This document shows positions 38,865 through 47,453 of a stretch of 64,000 nucleotides of DNA, in pieces. Source of the DNA: Rhodococcoides fascians A44A (lineage in GTDB: Bacteria; Actinomycetota; Actinomycetes; Mycobacteriales; Mycobacteriaceae); contig NZ_JMEX01000008.1 in NCBI RefSeq assembly GCF_000760735.1, positions 1 to 64,000 on the forward strand. The letters are read 5' to 3'. The position numbers and the translations under genes were made by a program. Position 1 is the first letter of the stretch. Every line of letters begins with the position of its first letter. The notes under the pieces were generated by a model. The model had not been told where the DNA came from and did not search any database. It was given only the letters and a program-made list of their open reading frames with translations.

Positions 38865-39659
38865 ATGAAGTTCACTCGATCCAAAGTCGCCGCTGCCACC
38901 GCGGCACTGGCAGCAAGCCTGCTGCTCGGCACAGGAACCGCAGCTGCGCAAGACCTGCCCACCGTCGTGCTCGTCCACGGCGCCTTCGCCGACACCTCCA
39001 GCTGGGACGGCGTCGCAGCAGACCTACGCGCTCGGGGATACGACGTCGTCGTTCCGGACAACCCGCTCCGTGGGCCCGGCTACGACTCCGCAGCCGTCGA
39101 GAAGGTCGTCCAGGGCATCGACGGGCCCGTAGTGCTCGTCGGGCATTCCTACGGCGGCTCGGTCATCACCAACGTGCACGCGTCGAACGTGGAATCCTTG
39201 GTGTACGTCGCGGCCTTCGCACCCGCCGCGGGCGAACCCGCCGCGCTGGCACTCGACCCGTTCCGTTTCGGTCTGACATCGCTGCTGCCGCCGGTGCTCG
39301 GCCTCGGCATCGTCGACGACTCGACCAACATCCTCGGCAAGAACGTCGACGGCTACATCTCGCCGAGTCTGTTCAAGCAGTACTTCGCTCCCGACGTCAG
39401 CGACGAGCAGGCGGCGAAGATGATCGCGAGCCAGAAGTCGATCGCGGCCACCGCCCTGATCGAGCCGAGCGAACCGCCGTCCTGGGCGGACACCAAGAGC
39501 TACGCACTGATCCCCCAGCAGGACCAGATCATTCCGCCGGCCTCGGAGAAGTTCATGGCCGAACGCGCAGGCGCAGAGATCACCGAGGTCCCGGGCTCGC
39601 ACGCGATCCTCGTGTCCAACCCGGGTGCAGTCGTCGACCTGATCGTCGACGCGTCCTGA
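38865..39659 (+). CDS. Secreted alpha/beta hydrolase
   Basis: A 264-residue exported hydrolase. A Sec signal peptide (basic MKFTRSK, hydrophobic core, end near TAAAQ) precedes the hydrolase fold: oxyanion loop VLVHGAFADTSSW, nucleophile Ser95 in GHSYGG, and a terminal His in PGSHAIL. The catalytic Asp is probably in the loop near PQQDQIIPP. The form resembles salicylate-esterase-like or RsbQ-like hydrolases; the substrate is unknown. GAGAGG lies 8 bases upstream of the ATG. The 190 bases upstream hold a possible -10 element TAGATT near 38828 and no other gene. It ends at a hairpin repeat. Confidence 0.87.
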   Translation: MKFTRSKVAAATAALAASLLLGTGTAAAQDLPTVVLVHGAFADTSSWDGVAADLRARGYDVVVPDNPLRGPGYDSAAVEKVVQGIDGPVVLVGHSYGGSVITNVHASNVESLVYVAAFAPAAGEPAALALDPFRFGLTSLLPPVLGLGIVDDSTNILGKNVDGYISPSLFKQYFAPDVSDEQAAKMIASQKSIAATALIEPSEPPSWADTKSYALIPQQDQIIPPASEKFMAERAGAEITEVPGSHAILVSNPGAVVDLIVDAS

Positions 39660-39666
39660 CTCCGCT

Positions 39667-39706
39667 GTGCGCGGAAATGTAGGCCAGGGCCTACATTTCC
39701 GCGCAC
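39667..39706. repeat. Dispersed hairpin repeat, family B, copy 1
   Basis: GTGCGCGGAAATGTAGGC (39667-39684) and GCCTACATTTCCGCGCAC (39689-39706) form a perfect 18-base stem with the loop CAGG. It lies 7 bases after the hydrolase stop and 7 bases before the stop of the convergent acyl-CoA dehydrogenase, so it is well placed as a two-way terminator. The same arms recur at 45362-45393. Confidence 0.9.
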
Positions 39707-39712
39707 GTGGGA

Positions 39713-40810
39713 TCAGCGAGACAGAATGCGCAGGTGCTCGTCCGCACCACCGAAGGTGTGCTCGATCGCCGTCAACCGCGACACGTAATGACCCACCGGG
39801 TACTCGGCGGTCACGCCGATACCACCGTGCAACTGGATCGCTTCCTGCCCGATCTTGCGCGACGACCGCGAGATCTGCAGCTTCGTGCGCGACGCCACCA
39901 TCTGATCGACCACGTCGTCGGCCAGGTTCATCGTCGCGTACAGCGACATGCTGCGCGCCAGTTCGAGCAGCACGTACATGTCCGCGGCGCGGAACGTGAG
40001 CGCCTGGAACTTGGCGAGCGGAACGCCGAACTGCTTGCGCTGCTTCAGATAATCGGTCGTCAGACGCAGCGCTTCCTCCATCGCGCCGACAGCCTCGGCC
40101 GCCAGGGCAGCCTGCGCCTTGACCTCGGCAGCAACGATCGCAGCACTCGCGTCCGATCCGTCACCCAACGGCTCGGCCGCGACGTCGGTGAAGGACAGCT
40201 GCGCCGCCCGGCCGCCGTCGTGCGTCACGTAGCTCTTTCGCTCGAGACCCGTTGCGTCACCGTCGACCAGAAACAGTCCCGTTCCGCCGCCCGGAAGCGC
40301 CGCACTGACCACGATCACGTTCGCCGAACCGCCGTGCGGAACCGGATTCTTGACACCACTCAAGGACCAGGATCCACCGTCCTCCGCCGCAGCGACCTTC
40401 ACCTCGACGTCGGGCCACCGGCTGCCGGTTTCGTTGTGCGCGAACGCAAGCAACGTCGATCCCTCCGAAACCCCCGGCAGCACCCGCTTGCGCTGATCGG
40501 CAGAACCGACCGCGGAGATCAGCCCACCGGGAAGGAGGACGGCGTCGAGAATCGGCTCCGGGGCGAGCCGTCGACCCACCTCGGTCATGACGGCCATGAT
40601 CTCGACCGGACCGGCATCCATGCCGCCGTCGTCCTCGCTGAAGCTCAACCCGAGCAACCCCACCTCGGACAATTGCTTCCACACGTCCGTCGACCACCCC
40701 GGATCAGCGGCCACGATCTTGTTGCGCTTCTCGGTGTCGTACGCGCGGGTGAGCACCTCACGCGTGGTGTCGCGGAGAAGTTTCTGCTCTTCGTTCAGTT
40801 CGAAATCCAT
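39713..40810 (-). CDS. Acyl-CoA dehydrogenase, small-type subunit
   Basis: A 365-residue flavoprotein of the acyl-CoA dehydrogenase family. N-terminal helices open MDFELNEEQKLLRDT, the middle beta domain holds a FAD loop region (FAHNETGSRW), and the C terminus has QLHGGIGVTAEYPVGHY, the FAD-dimer contact. The usual catalytic Glu segment near the C terminus reads HTFGGADEHL, without the Glu of typical IYEG motifs. It lies 10 bases downstream of a second dehydrogenase gene on the same strand; in actinobacteria such pairs form heterotetramers (FadE/ChsE or pimeloyl-CoA dehydrogenase type). ATG at 40810 has GAGGG upstream. Confidence 0.85.
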   Translation of the reverse strand: MDFELNEEQKLLRDTTREVLTRAYDTEKRNKIVAADPGWSTDVWKQLSEVGLLGLSFSEDDGGMDAGPVEIMAVMTEVGRRLAPEPILDAVLLPGGLISAVGSADQRKRVLPGVSEGSTLLAFAHNETGSRWPDVEVKVAAAEDGGSWSLSGVKNPVPHGGSANVIVVSAALPGGGTGLFLVDGDATGLERKSYVTHDGGRAAQLSFTDVAAEPLGDGSDASAAIVAAEVKAQAALAAEAVGAMEEALRLTTDYLKQRKQFGVPLAKFQALTFRAADMYVLLELARSMSLYATMNLADDVVDQMVASRTKLQISRSSRKIGQEAIQLHGGIGVTAEYPVGHYVSRLTAIEHTFGGADEHLRILSR

Positions 40811-40820
40811 TGCCCTACCC

Positions 40821-41996
40821 TCACAGTCCGAGAATCGTCGACGCGATGATCTGCCGCTGAACTTCGTTGGAGCCACCGTAGATGGAGACCTTGCGATAGT
40901 TCAGATACGTCGGAACCGAACGTTGAGCCCAGCCGGGACTCTCGATGTCGTCACCGGCCTCGTAGGGCAACGAATCCGGACCGGCGATGTCCATCAACAC
41001 CTCCGTCGCGGACTGCTGCAATTCCGAACCGCGGAGCTTCAAAATCGACGACGCCGGGTTGGGCTTGCCGTCGGCGGAACTCGACACCAATCGCAGCTGA
41101 GTCAGTTCCAGTGCCAGAACCTCGTTTTCCAGCTCCGCGAACCGCGCCGCGAACAGCGGGTCCTCGAGCAACGTACCCTCGCCGACCTTCGTCGCCGCCG
41201 CGTACTCCTTCGCGCGCTCGAGCCGAACCTTGGTGTGGCCGACGCGGGCGACACCCGTCCGCTCGTTCCCCAGCAGGAACTTCGCGTAACTCCAGCCCTG
41301 GTTCTCCTCGCCCACAAGGTTTTCCGCGGGAACGCGCACGTTCTCGAAGAACACCTCGTTGACCTCGACGCTGCCGTCGATCAACTTGATCGGGCGCACC
41401 GTGATGCCCGGCGTCTGCAGATCGATCAACAGGAAGGAAATACCTGCCTGCTTCTTCGGCGCATCAGGATTCGTCCGCACGAGCGCGAAAATCCAATCCG
41501 CATACTGCCCCAGCGTCGTCCACGTCTTCTGCCCGTTGACGATGTAGTCGTCTCCGTCACGCAGTGCCGTCGTCCGCAGCGACGCGAGGTCCGAACCTGC
41601 CTCCGGCTCCGAGAATCCCTGACACCACCAGATGTCCAGATTCGCGGTCTTCGGGAGGAACTTCTCCTTCTGTTCCTGCGAACCGAACGTCGCGATGACC
41701 GGCCCGACCATCGACGCGTTGAACGCGAGCGGCTCGGGAACCGATGCCAGCTGCATCTCGTCGAGCCAGATGTGATGCTGTACTGCCGTCCAATCCCTGC
41801 CACCGAACTCGCTGGGCCAGTGCGGGACCGCGAGGCCGTTGGCGTTGAGAATTCGCATCGTCGTCACCATGTCCTCACGGCTCAGTTCGATGCCCACCCG
41901 GTTCTTCTCGCGGATCTCCGCGGGAATCTCGGTGGTGAAGAACGTCCGCATCTCGTCGCGAAATGCGGCTTCCTCCTCTGTCAGGGCAAGATTCAT
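40821..41996 (-). CDS. Acyl-CoA dehydrogenase, large-type subunit
   Basis: A 391-residue acyl-CoA dehydrogenase. It opens MNLALTEEEAAFRDEMR, has the substrate/FAD loop WWCQGFSEPEAGSDLAS and NGQKTWTT, then FLLGNERTG. Near the C terminus SIYGGSNEVQRQIIA takes the place where typical enzymes have an IYEG-type catalytic Glu; here that position is Gly. It pairs with the small subunit 10 bases downstream as a probable alpha2beta2 dehydrogenase for CoA thioesters of bulky or dicarboxylic acids; the substrate is not known. GGAGG lies 7 bases upstream of the ATG at 41996. Divergent from the phosphatase gene at 42074. Confidence 0.88.
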   Translation of the reverse strand: MNLALTEEEAAFRDEMRTFFTTEIPAEIREKNRVGIELSREDMVTTMRILNANGLAVPHWPSEFGGRDWTAVQHHIWLDEMQLASVPEPLAFNASMVGPVIATFGSQEQKEKFLPKTANLDIWWCQGFSEPEAGSDLASLRTTALRDGDDYIVNGQKTWTTLGQYADWIFALVRTNPDAPKKQAGISFLLIDLQTPGITVRPIKLIDGSVEVNEVFFENVRVPAENLVGEENQGWSYAKFLLGNERTGVARVGHTKVRLERAKEYAAATKVGEGTLLEDPLFAARFAELENEVLALELTQLRLVSSSADGKPNPASSILKLRGSELQQSATEVLMDIAGPDSLPYEAGDDIESPGWAQRSVPTYLNYRKVSIYGGSNEVQRQIIASTILGL

Positions 41997-42073
41997 AGGG
42001 GTGCCTCCGATATCGACCACGTATGTCCTCTTCGACCGTACTCTGCGGTAACTGCGATAATCTTCTCTTCACT

Positions 42074-42640
42074 ATGACTTTTCTGGCACTGGTCCGGCAC
42101 GGAGAAACCGACTGGAATCTTCACGGCCGTCTCCAGGGCAGTTCCGACATCCCACTCAACGACACCGGACGCGCACAGGCCCGCGAAGCCGTGTACGAAC
42201 TGTCCGAACACTCGTGGGACCTGCTGGTCTCCTCACCGCTCTCGCGTGCGGCCGAGACGGCCGACATCATCGGCTCGCACCTCGGTATCTCCCGCACCGC
42301 CACCTACCCCGATCTCGCCGAACGTCACTTCGGCGCCGCGGAGGGGTTCACCGACTACGACGCGTACTCCCACTGGCCGCACGGGATGTATCCCGGCCTC
42401 GAGCCACGACGCGACATGATCGTCCGCGGAGTGCGCGCGGTCGACGAGATCGCGGCCGCGAATCCCGAGTCCTCGGTCATCGCCGTCGCGCACGGCGGAG
42501 TCATCCGCGGCATTCTCGACGCCATCCGGGGCGTCACGTCCCCACGGATCCTCAACGCGGGCGTCTCGACGCTCCTGCACGACGGATCCGGATGGACCGT
42601 CGAGACGATCAACGGTGTCCCGACGACGAGGCTGTGGTGA
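42074..42640 (+). CDS. Histidine phosphatase (phosphoglycerate-mutase-like)
   Basis: A 188-residue histidine phosphatase. The phosphoacceptor motif is ALVRHGETDWN with the His near residue 8, and the second catalytic His is in AVAHGGVIR. SSPLSRAAETA also fits the superfamily. Members act on small phosphate esters; the substrate here is unknown. ATG at 42074 gives the family N terminus. No Shine-Dalgarno is visible; GATAAT 13 bases before the ATG could be a -10 of a nearly leaderless transcript. One base separates it from the RidA gene. Confidence 0.88.
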   Translation: MTFLALVRHGETDWNLHGRLQGSSDIPLNDTGRAQAREAVYELSEHSWDLLVSSPLSRAAETADIIGSHLGISRTATYPDLAERHFGAAEGFTDYDAYSHWPHGMYPGLEPRRDMIVRGVRAVDEIAAANPESSVIAVAHGGVIRGILDAIRGVTSPRILNAGVSTLLHDGSGWTVETINGVPTTRLW

Positions 42641-42641
42641 C

Positions 42642-43124
42642 ATGCACATCGAGAAACGCATCGAAGAACTCGGCTTCGTCCTCCCCGCCGAGGCGCAGGC
42701 ACCTCCCGGATTCGAATTCTGCTTCGACTGGGCCCGGGTCCGCGGCAACCGCGTGTACGTATCCGGTCACTCACCGCAGCGTCCCGACGGCTCCCTCGCA
42801 GGCCCGTTCGGTGCGGTGCCGTCGGACATCTCCCTCGACGCGGCCACCGACGCGGCGCGAGACGCGGCTCTCGCGGTGCTGGCCAGCGTCCGTCGCGCCG
42901 TCGGCGACCTCGACCGCGTCTCGGCCTGGCTGACCGTCTCCGGGATGGTGAATGCGGACCACGGCTTCACACAGACCACCACCGTGATCAACGGTTTCTC
43001 CGACGTCGTCCTTCAGGTGTTCGGCCCCGAGATCGGGGCCCATGCCCGCAGCGCGATCGGCGTGGCCGCGCTACCGATGAACAATGCCGTGGTTGTGTCG
43101 GCGGAATTGGAAATCGACGGGTAG
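42642..43124 (+). CDS. RidA/YjgF-family protein
   Basis: A 160-residue protein of the RidA family, longer subtype. It shows RVYVSGHSPQRPDGSLAGPFG near the N terminus and AVGDLDRVSAWLTVSGMV in the middle, with the usual beta-barrel trimer pattern. The Arg near the C terminus (GAHARSAIGVAALPMN) is the expected site for binding imine or carboxylate intermediates. RidA proteins hydrolyse reactive enamine/imine intermediates made by PLP enzymes. Placed between a phosphatase and an amino acid transporter, consistent with amino acid metabolism. Confidence 0.88.
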   Translation: MHIEKRIEELGFVLPAEAQAPPGFEFCFDWARVRGNRVYVSGHSPQRPDGSLAGPFGAVPSDISLDAATDAARDAALAVLASVRRAVGDLDRVSAWLTVSGMVNADHGFTQTTTVINGFSDVVLQVFGPEIGAHARSAIGVAALPMNNAVVVSAELEIDG

Positions 43125-43133
43125 GTTTTTCCA

Positions 43134-44618
43134 GTGCACCGAAAAGCGCTCGCTCTACTGGCCGCGATCGTCGCTCTGCTCGCCGTGGCCGGCTGCGGAT
43201 CGTCCGGTTCGGTACTGGACAAGATCCGCGACGACGGCGTGATCGTCGTCGGCACCGAAGGGACCTACAGTCCGTTCAGCTTCCAAGGTTCCGACGGCCA
43301 ACTGACCGGGTACGACATCGACGTCGTCAATGCCGTCGCCGGCGAACTCGGGGTCGGCGTCGAATTCGTGCAGACACCGTTCGATTCGATCTTCGCCGGC
43401 CTCGAATCGCAGCGCTTCGACCTGATCGCCAACCAGGTCACCATCAACCCCGAACGGCAGAGCGCGTACGACCTGTCCAAGCCGTACACAGTCTCCGAAG
43501 GAGAGATCCTCACCGCGGCGAACAACACTTCCATCACCTCCGTCGCCGACCTCGCCGGCAAGACCACCGCGCAGTCGTCGACGAGCAACTGGGCCGAGGT
43601 GGCCGCCGATGCCGGTGCCGACGTGGAGGCTGTCGAAGGGTTCGTCCAAGCGGTCACCCTGGTGAAGGACGGCCGAGTCGACGCCACCGTGAACGACAGC
43701 CTCGCCGTCGCCGAATATCTGAAGGAAACCGGCGACACCGGCGTGAAGGTCGCCGCACAAACCGGAGACACCAGCTATCAGGCGTTCGCCGCCCGCAAGG
43801 ACAGCGGACTGATGGACGACATCGACGCCGCGATCGACACCCTTCAGGCCGACGGCACACTCGCCCGGATCTCCGAGAAGTACTTCGGCTCGGCCGTCGC
43901 TGCACCCACCGCGGACACCCAGGCTCCGACGTCCGACGGCGCTGCGAGCGAACAACAGTCGAAGTTCGACCTGATCCTCGACAACCTCTGGCCGATGCTG
44001 AAGGCCACCGTCACCATGACGATTCCGCTCACCGCCATCAGTTTCGTCGTCGGACTCGTCATCGCCCTCGGCGTCGCGCTGGCGCGCATCTCGTCCACCA
44101 CAGCGCTCTCGTCGGCCGCCCGGTTCTACGTCTCGATCATTCGCGGCACTCCCCTGCTCCTGCAGCTGTTCATCGTCTTCTACGCACTGCCTCAGTTCGG
44201 CGTCGTGATCGATCCGTTCCCCGCCGCGGTGATCGCCTTCTCCCTCAACGTCGGCGGATACGCCGCGGAAGTCATCCGAGCCGCCATCCTCAGCGTGCCC
44301 AAGGGCCAGTGGGAAGCGTCGCAGACCATCGGCATGGGCTACCGGACCACGCTGCAGCGCATCGTCCTTCCCCAAGCCCTGCGTACCGCGGTCCCTCCGC
44401 TGTCGAACACACTGATCTCGCTGGTGAAGGACACTTCGCTGGCGTCAACGATCCTCGTGACCGAACTTCTGCGCGTCGCCCAGCTCGCCGCCGCACCCAC
44501 CTTCGACTTCTTCGCGCTCTACAGCGTCGCCGCCCTCTACTACTGGGTGATCTGCATGATCCTCTCGTTCTTCCAAGGCAAACTCGAAGTCCGACTCGAC
44601 AGGTACGTGGCCAAATGA
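43134..44618 (+). CDS. Fused amino-acid ABC transporter: binding lipoprotein plus permease
   Basis: A 494-residue two-domain protein. Residues 1-21 are a lipoprotein signal with the lipobox AVAGC (Cys21). Residues about 35-255 are a polar amino acid binding domain (GTYSPFSFQGSDGQLTGYDID). After a 30-residue linker, residues about 285-490 form a HisM/GlnP-type permease with the EAA loop (QWEASQTIGMGYRTTLQRIVLPQ). The opening of the binding domain resembles cystine/glutamine receptors. The fusion would display its receptor outside the membrane next to its own channel. GTG at 43134. The next gene, the ATPase, overlaps by four bases. Confidence 0.92.
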   Translation: MHRKALALLAAIVALLAVAGCGSSGSVLDKIRDDGVIVVGTEGTYSPFSFQGSDGQLTGYDIDVVNAVAGELGVGVEFVQTPFDSIFAGLESQRFDLIANQVTINPERQSAYDLSKPYTVSEGEILTAANNTSITSVADLAGKTTAQSSTSNWAEVAADAGADVEAVEGFVQAVTLVKDGRVDATVNDSLAVAEYLKETGDTGVKVAAQTGDTSYQAFAARKDSGLMDDIDAAIDTLQADGTLARISEKYFGSAVAAPTADTQAPTSDGAASEQQSKFDLILDNLWPMLKATVTMTIPLTAISFVVGLVIALGVALARISSTTALSSAARFYVSIIRGTPLLLQLFIVFYALPQFGVVIDPFPAAVIAFSLNVGGYAAEVIRAAILSVPKGQWEASQTIGMGYRTTLQRIVLPQALRTAVPPLSNTLISLVKDTSLASTILVTELLRVAQLAAAPTFDFFALYSVAALYYWVICMILSFFQGKLEVRLDRYVAK

Positions 44619-45361
44619 CAGATCTTCTCGAAGTCAAGTCTCTGCGAAAGTCGTTCGGCCCGATCGACGTCCTCAGCGACGTCTCCTTCACGGTGCCGTC
44701 GGGCACGGTCACCGTCATCATCGGCCCGTCGGGATCGGGCAAGACCACGGTTCTGCGATCTCTGAACGCTCTCGATCCCGCCGATGCAGGCATCGTCCGC
44801 ATCGGCGACGTGACCGTGGACTTCGGCGCGAACCCCTCCGCCGCAGCTCTGCGCGCATATCGCGCCCAGAGCGGAATGGTGTTTCAGCAGCACAACCTGT
44901 TCCCGCACAAGACCGTGTTGCAGAACATCACCGAAGGCCCGGTCATCGTGCAGAAGCGCCCCCGCGCGGACGCCGAAGCCGACGCACACCGCCTGCTCGA
45001 CCAGGTCGGCCTTGACGCCAAGGCCGATCAGTACCCGTTCCAGCTCTCCGGCGGCCAACAGCAACGCGTCGGCATCGCACGGGCATTGGCGCTGAAACCG
45101 AAACTGATGCTGTTCGACGAACCGACGTCGGCACTCGATCCCGAACTCGTCGGCGAAGTCCTCGCCGTCATCAAACAACTCGCGTCCGAGGGCTGGACGA
45201 TGGTCATCGTGACCCACGAGATCCGGTTCGCCGAGCAGGTCGCCGACGAGGTGCTGTTCATCGAAGGCGGCGTCGTGGTCGAACGCGGAACTCCCGCCGA
45301 CGTACTGAAGAACCCCGCCGAGGCCCGAACGAGGCAGTTCCTCAGCCGTCTGCTCCTGTGA
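44615..45361 (+). CDS. Amino-acid ABC transporter ATP-binding protein
   Basis: A 248-residue ATPase of the polar amino acid uptake type. Walker A is GPSGSGKTT (residues 37-45), Q loop MVFQQHNLFPH, signature LSGGQQQRVGIARA, Walker B LMLFDEPTSALDPE, and switch His in VTHEI. It energises the fused receptor-permease encoded just upstream, with which it overlaps by four bases (ATGA). The stop codon runs directly into the hairpin repeat at 45362. Confidence 0.95.
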   Translation: MTDLLEVKSLRKSFGPIDVLSDVSFTVPSGTVTVIIGPSGSGKTTVLRSLNALDPADAGIVRIGDVTVDFGANPSAAALRAYRAQSGMVFQQHNLFPHKTVLQNITEGPVIVQKRPRADAEADAHRLLDQVGLDAKADQYPFQLSGGQQQRVGIARALALKPKLMLFDEPTSALDPELVGEVLAVIKQLASEGWTMVIVTHEIRFAEQVADEVLFIEGGVVVERGTPADVLKNPAEARTRQFLSRLLL

Positions 45362-45393
45362 GCGGAAATGTAGGCATTGGCCTACATTTCCGC
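45362..45393. repeat. Dispersed hairpin repeat, family B, copy 2
   Basis: GCGGAAATGTAGGC (45362-45375) and GCCTACATTTCCGC (45380-45393) form a perfect 14-base stem with the loop ATTG, followed by GCACGTG as in copy 1 at 39667-39706. It starts at the base after the ATPase stop and ends 8 bases before the stop of the convergent molybdenum hydroxylase gene, suggesting two-way termination. Confidence 0.9.
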
Positions 45394-45401
45394 GCACGTG
45401 A

Positions 45402-47453
45402 CTAGAGGTGCGGAAGGACCTTGTCCAGAGTGATGGGAAGGTCCCGGACCCGCACGCCGGTGGCATGGAAGACGGCGTTACCGATCGCTGCGGGGGAACC
45501 GACCGTACCGATTTCGCCGATTCCCTTGCCTCCCATGGGGCTCAGTTCGTCGTCGTGCTCCTCGACCCAGGTCGCCTCGATGTCGACGGGAATGTCCGCG
45601 CACACCGGAACGTGATACTCGGCGAAGTCGTGGTTGGAGAATCCGCCGAACTCCGGATCGGTGTTTCCCGCTTCCATCAACGCCATGCCGATCCCGAAGG
45701 TCATGCCGCCGATCAGTTGCGACCGAGCGAGGCGCGGATTCATCACACGCCCGATCCCGAAGACACCGAGCATTCGCCGGACCCGCACCTCACCGGTGTC
45801 GACGTCCACCTCGACCTCGGCGAACTGCGCACCGAACGCCATGCGTGCGAAGTCCTTCTGCGCGTCCAGGTCGTCGGAGGTGTCGACGGTGACCTCGGCC
45901 GGGCCGGTCTTCGAGGCGAGTTCCGTGCACGCCTTCGTCACCGCCCACCCCCAGGACGACGTGCCCGAGGAACCGCCTGCACCTGGGGCCTTCGGCAGCG
46001 CACTGTCACCCAGCTTCAGGACCACGAGATCCGCGGACACACCGAGGGCATCGGCGGCGATCTGCCGCAACACGGTTCGAGCGCCGGTACCGATGTCCGA
46101 CGCCGCCACGGACACCGTGATGGAGCCGTCCTCGGCCCGCGTCGCCGACGCCGTCGACGGGCTGATCAGCACCGGGTAACTCGCCGTGGCGACACCGGTA
46201 CCGATGAGCTTGCGCCCTTCCCTGCGATGCCCCGGACGTGGATCGCGCTCCGCCCACCCGAACCTCTCGGCTCCCTCACGCAGACACTCGACGACGCTGC
46301 GCGAGGAGAACGCGTTGCCACTCGCCGGGTCCACGTCCGGTTCGTTCAGTATTCTCAACTCGATCGGATCGATTCCGACCTCGTAGGACAACTCGTCGAT
46401 CGCCGTCTCCACCGCGAACATCCCGGGAGCCTCGCCAGGTGCCCGCATCCAGCGCGGCGTCGGGACATCCAGCACTGCCAGTCGATGCGTGGTGCGACGG
46501 TGGGGCGAGGCGTAGATGTGGCGCGACGACTCCGCGGTCTGCTCGCAGAATTCGAAGATCTGCGACGTCTGCTGAAACGTGTCGTGTGCCAACGCCGCGA
46601 GGGTGCCGTCGGCGGATGCACCCAACTGGACGTGGTTGATCGTCGGCGTGCGGTATCCGACGAGATCGAACAACGCCTGCCTCGGCAACGCCAGCTTGAC
46701 AGTGCGGCCGACGGCACGCGACGCCATGGCCGCCAGCACCGCGTTCGGCCGGGTACTGCCCTTGGCGCCGAACCCGCCGCCGACGTTCTCGGCGACGACG
46801 CGGACGTTCGACGGGTCCAGACCGAACACCGTCGCGAGGTCCCCTTGGACTCCGGAGGGCGCCTGCGTCGAATCCCACACCGTCAGAACGCCGTCCGACC
46901 ATTGCGCTGTCGTCGCGTGCGGTTCCATCGGACTGTTGTGCATGGGAGCCGTCGTGTACCAGCGGTCGACGACGTGGGCCGCGGACGCCAACGCCGAGTC
47001 AGGATCGCCGACGGTCACGTCGGTCGGAAACCCTGCGTTGACGGTCTCCGGCGCATACAGCGACGCGTGATCCGTCGTCAGTTCGTTGTCCGGCCGCGCC
47101 TCGTCCGCGTACGTCACCCGAACCTGCGCGGCGCCCTCGCGTGCGGCCTCCAGGGAGTCGGCCACCACTGCGGCGACGATCTGACCACGGTAGGCGACTC
47201 GATCGGATTGCAGCACAGCAAGTTCGGTGTCCTCGATCTCACCCAATTTCTCGGCGTTCTCGTGCCACAGCAGCGTGACGTCGGCCGGCGCGGTCACCTG
47301 GGAGACGCGACCTGTAGGAATCTCCGCCGGGACATACCAGCAGTAGGCCGGCGCCGTCTCCGCATGCTGCTCGACAGCGTATCGCGCCCGGCCGGTCACC
47401 TTCGCGACGCTCTCCGTCCGGGGGATCGACTGCCCTATCGATGCGGTACTCAT
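45402..47453 (-). CDS. Molybdenum hydroxylase, molybdopterin-binding subunit (PaoC-like)
   Basis: A 683-residue subunit of the xanthine oxidase family that oxidises aldehydes or heterocycles at a molybdenum centre. Present are AENVGGGFGAKG, the Moco segment GTGARTVLRQIAADALGV and, near the C terminus, GGKGIGEIGTVGS with the catalytic Glu647. The length (short N terminus, no fused Fe-S domain) and gene order match the three-subunit periplasmic aldehyde oxidoreductase PaoABC of E. coli. No Tat signal is seen on the Fe-S subunit as read here, so location is uncertain. The start overlaps the FAD-subunit stop by four bases (ATGA). No Moco chaperone gene (PaoD/XdhC) is adjacent. Confidence 0.9.
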   Translation of the reverse strand: MSTASIGQSIPRTESVAKVTGRARYAVEQHAETAPAYCWYVPAEIPTGRVSQVTAPADVTLLWHENAEKLGEIEDTELAVLQSDRVAYRGQIVAAVVADSLEAAREGAAQVRVTYADEARPDNELTTDHASLYAPETVNAGFPTDVTVGDPDSALASAAHVVDRWYTTAPMHNSPMEPHATTAQWSDGVLTVWDSTQAPSGVQGDLATVFGLDPSNVRVVAENVGGGFGAKGSTRPNAVLAAMASRAVGRTVKLALPRQALFDLVGYRTPTINHVQLGASADGTLAALAHDTFQQTSQIFEFCEQTAESSRHIYASPHRRTTHRLAVLDVPTPRWMRAPGEAPGMFAVETAIDELSYEVGIDPIELRILNEPDVDPASGNAFSSRSVVECLREGAERFGWAERDPRPGHRREGRKLIGTGVATASYPVLISPSTASATRAEDGSITVSVAASDIGTGARTVLRQIAADALGVSADLVVLKLGDSALPKAPGAGGSSGTSSWGWAVTKACTELASKTGPAEVTVDTSDDLDAQKDFARMAFGAQFAEVEVDVDTGEVRVRRMLGVFGIGRVMNPRLARSQLIGGMTFGIGMALMEAGNTDPEFGGFSNHDFAEYHVPVCADIPVDIEATWVEEHDDELSPMGGKGIGEIGTVGSPAAIGNAVFHATGVRVRDLPITLDKVLPHL

